A program made the position numbers and the translations under genes. Below the pieces are notes generated by a model, which saw only the letters and a program-made list of their open reading frames with translations, was not told the origin of the DNA and made no database searches. From NCBI RefSeq assembly GCF_037325665.1, contig NW_027125858.1:1-64000 (forward strand): a stretch of 64,000 nucleotides of DNA, written 5' to 3'. Below are positions 35,296-45,690 of the stretch, one piece after another (the first letter of the stretch is position 1; every line of letters begins with the position of its first letter). This DNA is from Littorina saxatilis (lineage: Eukaryota > Mollusca > Gastropoda > Littorinimorpha > Littorinidae).

Positions 35296-35652
35296 TTAAC
35301 TTGATGACATCAAAACTGCAGCGCCATTTGAAGAATGGTTACCATTTCTGTTTCTTTGATGGGAATCAAACAAATAAAAACATTGACTATCCAAGTTACC
35401 ATGAATGGCAATAGTTGACTCCTGAAAAGTAGCAAGGATATAATTTGAGACGATAAACGCCTGATGCAATCCCTCCTCAAGGTCAGTCAACTCAAAACCT
35501 TCATCATTCGCAACATCAGTAGGCAACACAGCGGGATTCGTATGTCCACAAATCATGTCGAAAAAATATTCCATTTCAAAAGCATGTCCAACCACAGTTG
35601 TTGGCAAGTGTTTGTGTCCGAGGTAGCCTTCAGTGTGTGTATATGTATTCAT
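35296..35652 (-). pseudogene. peptidase C76-like fragment from a mobile element
   Basis: A minus-strand frame ends with CFYLFDSHQRN, then NGAAVLM. The phrase Y-x-F-D-S-H-x-R-N...G-x-A-V-L is typical of the herpes-tegument-like (C76) cysteine protease domain that occurs in many eukaryotic transposon proteins. Only the His-containing C-terminal part is recognisable. I read it as a fossil fragment rather than a host gene. Confidence 0.4.
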
Positions 35653-35755
35653 GTGACAGAGAGCGTGACCTCATTCTTCAATCCTCTCTCTCTCTTCTTT
35701 CTCAGTCATTCGAACGCACACACGCAAGAACGTAGCCTACGCACGCATGCACGCG

Positions 35756-35756
<1 letters not shown>

Positions 35757-35824
<68 letters not shown>
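35757..35824 (+). repeat. (CA)n microsatellite
   Basis: A CA run bordered by CG-rich ACGCACGC sequence. Confidence 0.98.
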
Positions 35825-35828
<4 letters not shown>

Positions 35829-35829
35829 C

Positions 35830-36770
35830 GCTGACGCACAAACCACGCACACACACACTGACTGTCGGCAAGCATCTCTTTTTGTTTTCTTTACCTTTGT
35901 TTATTGTGTTTTCGATATTTGTGTTTATTTTTTGCTTGACTTATCTGTTTTATTTTAATGTTTGCTATCCACATCGTGTGATAAATGTTTCTTCTCAGTC
36001 TCCGAGTCAGTTTAGTTTCTGCACGCCGCTTTGGTACTCCTTGTTTTTCTAACTGGTGTATTGTGCGCGATTTGCGGATTTATTTTTATTCCTTTCATAT
36101 GCTGTTGAAGTGTTGTGGGTGTTATTGTCTGTATATGCTATGTTGCGTCTGTGTATGCCTACAAGAATTTGCATTCGCTCTCTGCCAGTACAAGTCCAAA
36201 CTTTATTGGGTGTAATGTGCCTGTGGTCTGCTCGCAGTCGAGCACAGATAGTTTTCAAACATTCCTCCAGTGAGCCGCCGCGCGCTGCGACCTGAGTAAA
36301 GCGCTTCTTTGGTCTCTGGCAACGTTGAACTGCGCTGATATGCCCAGCGACGTGCGGACAAAGTGATATCGCCCCGCTGGCTATTTTTACCGCTGGCCTC
36401 GGTCGGGCTTTGCCACAGAAACTCACGGTTTGGCCTGTAGGTAAAATGTACAATGTATTTTCTGATTTGTGCACAAAAGCTATTTTTCTTTTTTCTTTTT
36501 TTTAACATAATAATGTTTAATGTCACTGTTTGTTTAAAAGAACATGGTCACATTTGTAAAAAAAAATGTTAAATTAGAAAATAGATAACATTTTGGTTCA
36601 TGATTTTTCCTACACCTGTGCTGAAAATAAGAAATAAAAATGTCGGTATATAAGTCACTCAAATACAGCTAAGTATGACTGGCTCGGTTTGAGTTTGTTA
36701 CTGCACAATTCGACCTCTGATGTTTTTGTTGAACAATTTCACAACTTCCTGTGTTACACAAACTCAGTGA
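35830..36770. other. no gene recognised
   Basis: This is mixed AT-rich sequence. The minus frames at 36049-36526 show no domain I know. Confidence 0.35.
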
Positions 36771-36779
36771 TGACCAATT

Positions 36780-36900
36780 TTGCCTTCACCCCTCCCATAG
36801 GGTGACGGATTTCACAACTTTCTACAGATGAACAACAATGTTGCCTACACCCCTCCCATAGGGTGACGGATGTCACAACTTTCTGTGTACACAAACTGAT
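36780..36900. repeat. two copies of a ~68 bp unit
   Basis: CACCCCTCCCATAGGGTGAC then GGAT(T/G)TCACAACTTTCT occurs twice, about 62-68 bp apart. A looser third version precedes it. Confidence 0.75.
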
Positions 36901-37140
36901 GACGTATTTCACAACAAAATGGCGCTGCCCATGGTCAACCTCGATACTAGTTCCGGTTCCGGAATGTCACCGTCCACACAGGCAAATGCCTCCGCATAAC
37001 CCAGACCTCTGGGTCTGGGAACAAATGCAGGCAATTCTAATTGTATTTGTTTTGCATATCACATGCATGTTTGCATAGTCACCAAACTACTATGTATGCC
37101 GTAAATCAAAATAGAGGGTGACACATACTATGTTGCCGAC

Positions 37141-37371
37141 ATATGTGACCCTCCACCACGGAATGAGTCGCATGTCACCTCGCGCGGTTCTGCGCTAGAC
37201 TTGATATAAATCCGGAGAGTGTATGGTAACAGCGTGAGGGTCACCTTAGTCACAGGCTTATAACTCAAACAGTTTTTGCTCTTTTCTAAAACGGGTTTCA
37301 CCACTGGATAGAGCATATGAAAATCATGCAAAGGTGACATGCGACTCATGCCGTGGTGGAGGGTCACATAT
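37141..37371. mobile_element. MITE with 40 bp inverted ends, copy 2
   Basis: This is the same family as 25402-25660. The ends are near-perfect inverted repeats. It lacks 28 bp present in copy 1. Confidence 0.92.
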
Positions 37372-37390
37372 ACACTACTGCTCGATAGAC

Positions 37391-37590
37391 AAAACATGTA
37401 GTAATCTCTATGTAACCTATAGCAAGTCATGTAGTAATATATTATGTAACATATAGCAAGCCATGTAGTAATCTATATGTAACCTATATCAAGTCATGTA
37501 GTAATCTCTATGTAACCTATAACAAGCCATGTAGTAATCTCTATGTAACCTACAGCAAGCCATGTAGTAATCTCTATGTAACCTATTTGC
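37391..37590. repeat. ~33 bp tandem repeat, six units
   Basis: Units read GTAGTAATCTCTATGTAACC followed by TATAGCAAG(T/C)CAT. The array is directly adjacent to the MITE. Confidence 0.93.
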
Positions 37591-37623
37591 GTAAGCGTAT
37601 GTGTAGGCACGTCCATTATTTAC

Positions 37624-37755
37624 CTGGAATCTGAATCTCGCTCAGTAGGAAGAACTTGCAGTGCTGTTGATTTATTGGGTCGTTGACTGGATTGCGTTTG
37701 TAGATACGCAAATAGCGTCCCCTTTTTGGTGTCCTCCACTCCAGGTTGTAAATGT
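37624..37755 (-). CDS. galactose-binding-like (FTP type) domain exon, C-terminal half
   Basis: This 132 bp minus-strand exon has an acceptor (CGTTTGCAG) and a donor (CCAG then GTAAAT), phase 1 to phase 1. It encodes IYNLEWRTPKRGRYLRIYKR and then CKFFLLSEIQIP. The G-R-Y-x-R-I strand followed by F-L-L-S-E-I-Q-I matches the end of an FTP/F5-8C-like domain. On the minus strand it precedes the EGF-like exon. The order would be lectin domain, EGF, lectin domain. Confidence 0.6.
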
Positions 37756-37790
37756 CTGCAAACGAACACGTTTAACAGACATTAAACACA

Positions 37791-37890
<100 letters not shown>

Positions 37891-37913
37891 TAAAACATGA
37901 AAAATCCTCTCCC

Positions 37914-38570
37914 TTGCTTATTGGCCATGTGTATCGTAACCCTGCTGAAATGTCAAGGTGGATTGATGATTTTGTTTCTATGATGGACAGAGTGAAGGCT
38001 CGTTACGAAAATGTTGTATTGCTTGGCGATTTTAACATTAACCTACTCAGGCCTCAAACAACGTGGTGCTCAACCACTGCTCTGTTTGGTCTTCATCAGC
38101 TGGTTAAAACCCCTACAACAGAAACAAATACTTCATCAACCCTGATTGATCATATTTACACTGATAGTAAGAATATCGTTGCAAATGCGCAAGTAGTGCA
38201 TTCCAGTTTTAGTGACCATCATTCTGTTTTTTGCTCGATTTCTCTTAGATTGCCAAAATCACGTCATAAAGGCCACACAACAATCGAATACAGAAGTTTC
38301 AAGTATTTTGATGAATCTGCCTTTTTCTTTGACCTTAATCAAGCCCCATGTTATAGTGTATTCAATTGCAGTGACGCAGAGGGCGCTTGCAATATTGTTC
38401 ACCATATTTTGTGTTCAATAATTGCTAAACCCGCACCACTACGTCAGCATAGAGTGAAACATCCCCAGCTCCCCCCTTGGTTAACCTCAGACAGTATCGA
38501 GGCTATGGCGAAGCCTGATTACTTTAAAGAGCGCAACATGAAAACAGAATATAAACTGCAAAAAAAATAA
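37914..38570 (+). pseudogene. LINE endonuclease C-terminal part and linker
   Basis: The 218-residue frame begins near LIGHVYRNPAE. It contains VVLLGDFNINLL, TLIDHIYT and SFSDHHSVFCSI, the late catalytic motifs of APE endonucleases (G-D-F-N, D-H-I, S-D-H). This domain nicks genomic DNA to prime reverse transcription. The N-terminal motifs are absent. The frame ends at a TAA in an A-rich stretch, and the coding sense resumes downstream in the same frame (38658). Confidence 0.88.
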
Positions 38571-38657
38571 AGTTTTGGACACAGTGAGACAAGCAAAGGC
38601 AGAATATTTTAATAAACTGATTTCTGAAAAAAAGATACAGCTACAATCTGGCGAGCA

Positions 38658-39766
38658 GTGAATGAAATTCTTGATAAATCTAGGAAGGGATCAACCAATT
38701 CTCATTCACAAATATCTCCAAATGATTTTAACAAACACTTCATTTCGCTAGCAGACAACCTAAACTCGTGTCTCAATCAGAATGATTCCCTTGATAAGAA
38801 TGATTGTTTTGAAAAAATTAAAACATTCTGTGGACAAAAGTTGACTCAAACTGACACGTTTTCTATTCCTCAAATCTCAGTGCACGAGGTAGGAAATCTG
38901 GTAGAACAAATGGCGAATAAAAAGTCAATGGGTCCAGACAAGATTCCCGTCAAGATGCTAAAACTTGCTTTACCTTACAGTGTCGATTCCCTAACTTATG
39001 TTTATAACCTAAGCATACAACAAAACGTGTTCCCTTCTATGTTAAAGTGTGCAAAGGTATTACAACTTCCAAAAAATAAGGATCTTACAGACCCAAACAA
39101 CTTTAGACCTATTTCCCTCTTACCTGTTCTATCTAAACCATTAGAAAAGCACATAGAAAAACACCTACTGGCATATATGGAACAAATGAATCTGTTTCAT
39201 CCTTTTCAGTCTTGATTCCGCTCTAAGCATTCCTGCCACACCGCCTTAAGCTCTTAATGCGAGACTTGGGTGTCAGCAATAAACAAAGCAGAAATAACGG
39301 GAGCGTTGTTTTTGGACTTTAAGAAAGCCTTTGTCCTAGTAGATCACTCACTTCTACTAAAGAAATTAAAGTGCTATTTAAAAGACGACTCCGTTTGTGC
39401 CTTTTTTGATGGTATCTTTCAAAACGGAAACAGTATGTATCCATTAACTGTAAAACTTCGTCAAACGAGTTTGTCAGGAGTGGCGTCCCTCAAGGGTCTG
39501 CATTAGGACCTAACTTGTTCTGTATTTATATAAATGATTTACCCCTTCATGTGTCCGATGAAATAGTTAGATGTGAGTTCTTCGCGGATGAGTCTTCTGT
39601 TCACACCAGTCAAAAATCTTTGGAATCCGTCAACTCTTCTCTTCAAACAAGTGTGGATGAAATCACTGAGTGGTGCGTTTCTAATGCAATGATCATTCAT
39701 CCGATTAAAACAAAGAGTATGGTGATAACCACGAGACAAAAACACCAATTTAGTCCTTTACAATGA
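38658..39766 (+). pseudogene. LINE reverse transcriptase, broken
   Basis: The order is: NKKSMGPDKIPVKMLKLA, FRPISLLPVLSKPLEKHI, a TGA at 39213-39215 where HPFQS-x-FRSKHSC shows a Gly codon is expected, FLDFKKAF (first catalytic Asp) and FADESSVH (the YADD box, as FADE). Motif order is that of a full RT palm. The frame changes between about 39506 and 39515. Substitution of the second Asp of the box and these breaks show an inactive copy. Confidence 0.88.
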
Positions 39767-40073
39767 CATCTGTCAGTTGGTTCAACTCAAATGCAGCAAG
39801 TTAGGGAACATAGATTATTGGGTGTTACCATTGATCAAGAGTTGAAATGGCAAACTCATTTGAGTCATATTTGCAAACTAGTATAACAAAAATGTGTATC
39901 TGTTATCAAAATTAAGGCATTACACAGATTCTGCAGCACTCAAAATGTTCTATTACGCTCACATAATGCCTCATATAAACTTCGCATCGACACTTTAAGA
40001 TAACTGCAGTGATGTTTATTTAAAAAGACTCAATTCCCTGCATCGCCGAGCTGCAAAACTTATTCTGCATGAT

Positions 40074-40394
40074 TTGAATAGGTCCACGGATGATAAACTA
40101 AAGCTCCTGAATTTCCTCCCATTGGAAGATCAGTTGACGTTAAACAAGGCTGTGTTCAGGTATAACATTCTAAATGACGACTGTCCTAAATATTTGCAAT
40201 CACATTTCAAACATGCCACAAAAAGATATGGGTCCCAGAAAATCATCCCTCCTATACCTCGCATAGACCTCTACAAATCGAGCTTAGCCTTCTCGGGAGC
40301 GTTTCTCTGGAACTCCTTCCCCCAACAGATAAGAAATGCAACTTCAGTGAAAATGTTTAAGAGACAGTCACGTTCACACATCATTCGTGAATGA
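40074..40394 (+). pseudogene. LINE C-terminal region
   Basis: The frame reads LNRSTDDKLKLLNFLPLEDQ, then YNILNDDCPKYLQSHF and LWNSFPQQIRNATSV. This is the conserved tail after the RT of CR1/Jockey-type LINEs (P-x-x-x-R, W-N-x-L-P-x-x-I-R-x). It ends at a TGA before the 3' UTR. Confidence 0.85.
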
Positions 40395-40810
40395 AATGTC
40401 TTGTTCGATTGTTATTGTGTTAAACATTTTGTACTAGTGTTAACGGATGTGTAGCTGATCGGAGCAACTTTATTCCCAAATGAAAGATATAACAAGACAT
40501 TCTTGTGCTGTGCTCTGTGAGAGGTGTTTTCTTTGTGCTTAATATTATTTTGTTTGACCTAGCTATTGATGTGTACATTGTTGTTAAACAGTTGTTTGTT
40601 TACCAGGGTTTGCTAGTGTGTGATAGGGTTCGTGTCCGTCTGAAGATGTTAGTTTCTTTGTTAGTCCTGTGTTGACAACTCTTGACAAGCGCTTAGAACT
40701 GTACCCACGGAATACGCGCTATATAAGCTTCATATTGATTGATTGATTGATTGATAACTATCTCAATGTAATTGTGTAATGTTTGAGTTCTCCTTATGTG
40801 TGTCCTTAAA

Positions 40811-41159
40811 TCGAAAATTTTTAAGTAAATTTTCATTTCATTAATATATACTTACCCGAATCACATAAAAGCATTGACGCAGTCTTACATGCTTAAGGTC
40901 TGAAAAGGCTACCCGTCTTAAACAATTTTAAAGGGGAGCAACCCAACACAAAAAGTGTAAATACAGGTATGGTAATGACCATCTACCCGGGGAGTTACCT
41001 CCCATCCGGGTTACGTGACGTCACTTCCTCTGTAAACACCACGTGTCTTCATACGACTTAATAGACTAAAAAATCATATGCGGGGTTGGCGGGGGGGAAT
41101 ACACTATGTGATTCGGGTAAGTATATTAATGAAATTAAAATTTACTTAAAAATGTTCGA
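40811..41159. mobile_element. foldback repeat with ~56 bp inverted ends
   Basis: TCGAAAATTTTTAAGTAAAT and following bases (40811-40867) are mirrored at 41105-41159. The interior 40868-41060 is the same sequence, inverted, as 55030-55222, including CTACCCGGGGAGTTACCTCC and a palindromic TGACGTCA. Confidence 0.85.
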
Positions 41160-41160
41160 T

Positions 41161-41196
41161 TAAATTACATATTCTTACTCCGAATCACATAAAAGC
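41161..41196 (+). repeat. left terminal inverted repeat of the 14 kb region
   Basis: TAAATTACATATTCTTACTC then CGAATCACATAAAAGCA is the exact complement of 55215-55251. The region between could be one very large element or two opposed copies of one repeat. Confidence 0.8.
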
Positions 41197-41199
41197 AGA

Positions 41200-44100
41200 T
41201 AGCTTCAACAAGGCGGTGGGAAAGAAAAATCCAACTCACTCTAAAAACCTTGCCAAAACACTGGCCTGCTGCCAAAAGGTCAGGAAAAGGGCCCAGTGAG
41301 AAAGAAAAACTAACTCACTCTAACCCTTGCCAGGAACTGGCCCACTGCCAAGAAGCAGAAAAGGACCTGAGAACCATCCTGATTGACAGTCGTGATGTCT
41401 CTCAGGCAAAAGTTGCGAAAGACAACATCAGAGAGCCAAAAATGTGTGCCCAGCACTTCTTCCAATCTCCTGGACCAAACGACCCAGAAAGAGAACCCAG
41501 CCTTGGATTAAGCCGAGCCAAGTAGAGGGAAAGACAAGCTGCCCCCCCCTTTCGGATGGAAGGAAATGCACATGCACTGAAAAACGATCTATGCGTAAGG
41601 TAGTCCGATCAGTGAGGTGAGGGACAAACCTCGCGGCGACCATAAGACGATCACGCCAAAGTAATCAAACTTAGGAATGGCGTGAAGCCCAAAAGGACTG
41701 AGAGATAAAGGTCAAACCAAGGCAGAATGACCAATACCCAACAAAGAGAGAGAGAGGGACACCTGAGTACAAGGTACCAGAGCCCCCCTCGACAGGAAGA
41801 TCTCAAAAAGAGACGGTCGCCCGTAATGCCCTAACGGTCAATGCGAAAGCAGAGAGAGAGGCAATACGAGGAAGCAGAGGCTTACGAAATAGCGTAAGCC
41901 TCAGAAGAGAAGAAATCACCGTGGTCAAAAACTGAAGTGACCGGTGACCCTAAACAAAATGACTAAAAGCCAGATTGTTACAGAACAGTCTGCTTGAAGG
42001 TAAATGAAGGAAATTCAAAAACCCCAAGTAAACTTCGTAGCCAAATCAGGAGAAATTCCTGAGTCCAGCCGAACAACTAGCCGTGTCTGTCTACCTCTGA
42101 AAGACTGAGAGTCAGACACGGCGATCAACCGGCAAACGCCGCAGCCCGAAAATGCCATAGTCGAACCACGCAGAGTAGAAGACTATAGCACAGGCTCAGG
42201 CTGAGAGCCGTAAAACCTGTGGAACAGCCATGTACCAAAGTACCCAAAGTACCAGGTAAATATACGAAACATAAGTTTCGGCTGCCACCTAATATGCTGG
42301 GCTATAAGCCCACAGCAAAGGAAAACGGGAACATTAGATACCGCTCTGCCAAAAGGAGAGGGGTAGCCAAAAACCTGAGAGAGGAGATAAGCCACAAAGA
42401 ATGACTCCTCCAACATGCATTGCCAAAGACAATGTCCCCTCAGGAAAATCTGAATGTTACTTCCGAGGCCAACTCAAGCGCAACTTAAGTTTGGACGAAA
42501 CACCAGAACGCGTCTGATCGCTAGAGAAAGACGGAGTCAGACTCTGCAAAAGACGACCAGGACCGAGTCCAGCAGCTTGTGGCAAACTGAGAAGAACGGG
42601 GAAGCCTGAAAACAGCAGCCCCACTCAAACGGAAATCGTCCTATCTCATCTCCTGCCTAAGATGAAATAAAGGAAAGAAAGTCGAAGTCCGAAGCCACAA
42701 GAACAGGGAAAACAACAACCATCACCGCCCACAGGTGGAATGGCTGTTGCACCAGCCGAGGCTAAAAAGCCTGGATGCCCTAAGGTCAGCCGTTGTTCCA
42801 AAACTCAGACGTACCTATGAAGCGTCTGTGAAAGAAACAACCTCTCCGGTAAAACCGGAAGTGCCACTGCAGCAGCCCGTGGCTGAACTGCTGTTACACT
42901 AACTGAGGACTGAAGCAGTATAACCGAAGGACAGCGCTAGCACCGACCAGAAGAGACCTCAGCGGGTGCTCGAGCTGATGGGCCTAGATCACTGTGAAAT
43001 GATCGGCTGACGCATAAGCAAATATGCCCTCATTAGATCAATGGGAGTCCCCCGACCTCACCACTCCCACAAACTATTGGCTGTGTACAGAGACCATCCA
43101 ATGAAAACTTGCAAGGAGGAGACCCGCCCCGCCATCACCAAAGTGGGGGCGGAGGGGGGGTGTGTGATCGGGGGCACTTCCTTGGGGAGAGAGGCTTGCT
43201 GCTAGGGCTGCCCTTCTCCCTGCCCAAAGGTGATCTAATTCTCGAGAATCAGACAGAGACTGCCCATTGGCCGCCTGCTGAAAATGTCCCGAGGCCTGAG
43301 CATGCTTCCCATGAGGAAGCTAGCTCTGCTTTAACCCTTGTAGAGAGAAGTCAGAGATCCGCTGATCTCTATCCCACGGGATCTACTTTTCTTGTCTGGT
43401 AAAAACACCAAAGTGCAAAAAGCAGATCCCTCTACTCCGATCAAAGCCCAATTGTCCCTCCTAGCCTGCTCAGAGACCTGAGCATGCGAGAGAAACAAGT
43501 CCTTCCTACACCCGACTATAAAGAGAGGTGAAGGGAGGACAGCCTCTTTGTTCTTCGTTCGCCCTAGCCAGGCTGAACGAGTGGAGATGCCATCAGAGTC
43601 CTGATACACACTAAGCGTGGAATGTTCAGTGACTCCAGGAAAGAGCGCGATAGCGCTCTGACGATCATCTCCGAAAAAGAGGCAAATTCCAAAAACTGAC
43701 GTCCAAATTCCTCTAAGTTCCTGCGTTCCCATTAAAGGTGTACGCGGAAGAGCAAAGACGCCAGCAAAATCCGACCCAGCTTCAGCCAAGAGAACTTCCT
43801 ATGACAGGAAGAAACAAAAGTCGAAGCCTGTGTAGCCGAAGCCAGCCGAGGCTGCGCGTGTTCCGGAACTGACCCGTGAAGACCGAGTAGCAGAACCGGA
43901 ACCCGTGGATACCACTTCCGGTAGGAGATGGCCAGCCAAAACCTGCGGAAGATGGTACCCACATTGAAGGTGACTATCAAACCGGAAGTAGGAAAAACTC
44001 CTCCTTCGCGGAACGGAAGTCCGACATCGCCGAATGCAACCAAAGAGGAAGCCAATGTCCCTCCATAAAAAATCTGGAAGTAACCTCCATCGAGGCCTCG

Positions 44101-44930
44101 AAAGAAGCCGAGAGATTCGACAGAACGTGTCTAGTCGCTGGCTAAAGACTGTATAACAGAATAGCCAAGAGACCTGACACTGACCGAAGTCACAGTTGCC
44201 AGTGGAAAACTACTGAACGGATAACCGGAAAACCGGAAACCCGTTCAACCGGAAACCGTCCTGTCTCACCCCTCCCGTAAGAGGGTAAGACAAAGAGGAG
44301 GTAACATCCGAAGCCACCAGAACTGAATAGACAGTAGACGCAACACCCAACCAGTGAAGTGACTACCGTCCCGGCCGAGGCTGAAAGCCTGCATGCCCAT
44401 AGGCCAGCCGATGTTCCTCACTTCGCTAACAGTGTTAGGAAGAAGAACAATGCATCCGGACAAAGCCGGAAACGCAACAGACAAAACCGCACAATGCGGA
44501 AGCAAATGTTGCGTGGGCTGAGGACAGAAGACCGAACGCCCGTAGGCTAGTCCGCGGTCAACTCCAGTAGAGACACACCGTGTAATCGCAAAGGAGGACC
44601 TATGCTCCCAGTAAACCGGAATGACGACTGTCCGGATGTCCGTAGGACGTATCCTGTTCCTCACTCACTGACCTCTGTATAGGAGCAGCAGGAGGAGGAA
44701 CGGCAACTCCGGGCGGAGCCGAAAAGGCAACGGACGAAGCCGCATAAACGGAAACGCCTGTTGCGATGACTAAGGCCGGAGGCCAGAACGCCCGAAGGCC
44801 AGTCAACGGTCAACCCCAGCCATGACCTCTGTGAGTGCACGGGATGGAGGACCTTTGTTTTCGGGAAAACCCGGAAGCGCGACTCCCGAAAACGGAAGCC
44901 GCCCTTGCTTATTCACAGCCGTGCACGCAA
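41200..44930. other. GC-rich repetitive arm, no intact gene
   Basis: The sequence is rich in CCGGAA/TTCCGG and AAACCGGAA. Phrases such as GCCGAGGCT(A/G)AAA(A)GCCTG (42758, 44376) and CAGCCG(T/A)TGTTCC recur, so it is built from diverged internal repeats. Frames here (for example 43331-43789 minus) have no recognised domain and look like repeat translation. Confidence 0.5.
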
Positions 44931-45690
44931 TGCAAACAGGCTTAGAAAGAGCAGAAGATTAGGCAACGGACGAAGCCGCATACAGCGGCAGCGTCTGCTG
45001 CGAGGACTGGGGCCGGAAGCCCGGTGGCCCGAAGGCCAGTCCACAGTCGACACCAGCAGGGACCTTCGTGGGTGTGCCAGATTGACCTTCGCTTCCGGGA
45101 AAACCCGGAAACGCGACTCCCACAAGCGGAAGCCGCCCTTGCTCAGTCACGGCCGTACACGCTGTGCAATCAGGCCTAGAAAGAGCAGCATATCCTGACA
45201 AGCAGGAAGTTTTGCAGTCGACACCAGCAGGGACCTTCGTGGGTGTGCCAGATTGACCTTCGCCTCCGGGTAAACCCGGAAACGCGACTCCCGCAAGCGG
45301 AAGCCTCCATTGCTCAGTCACGGCCGTACACGCTGTGCGAACAGGCCTAGAAAGAGCAGCATATCCTGACTAGCAGGAAGTTTTGCAGTCGACACCAGCA
45401 GGGACCTTCGTGGGTGTGCCAGATTGACCTTCGCCTCCGGGTAAACCCGGAAACGCGACTCCCGCAAGCGGAAGCCGCCATTGCTCAGTCACGGCCGTAC
45501 ACGCTGTGCGATCAGGCCTAGAAAGAGCAGCATATCCCGACTAGCAGGAAGTTTTGCAGTCGACACCAGCAGGGACCTTCGTGGGTGTGCCAGATTGACC
45601 TTCGCCTCCGGGTAAACCCGGAAACGCGACTCCCGCAAGCGGAAGCCGCCATTGCTCAGTCATAGCCCTACTCGCTATTCACGACTTTCC
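44930..45690 (+). repeat. 171 bp tandem repeat, about 3.5 clean copies
   Basis: CAGGCCTAGAAAGAGCAGCA recurs at 45171, 45342 and 45513 (period 171). A diverged earlier copy is at about 44937. Units include CAGGGACCTTCGTGGGTGTG and GGAAACGCGACTCCC. 171 is a multiple of three, so a 57-residue periodic minus frame exists; I do not take it as coding. A related single copy lies at 54047-54100. Confidence 0.93.

Noticed and set aside
43331-45321. Proline/glycine-rich minus-strand frames of 100-150 residues in the GC-rich arm
   Set aside because: They follow repeat periodicity (57 residues per 171 bp) and lack any domain or splice context.
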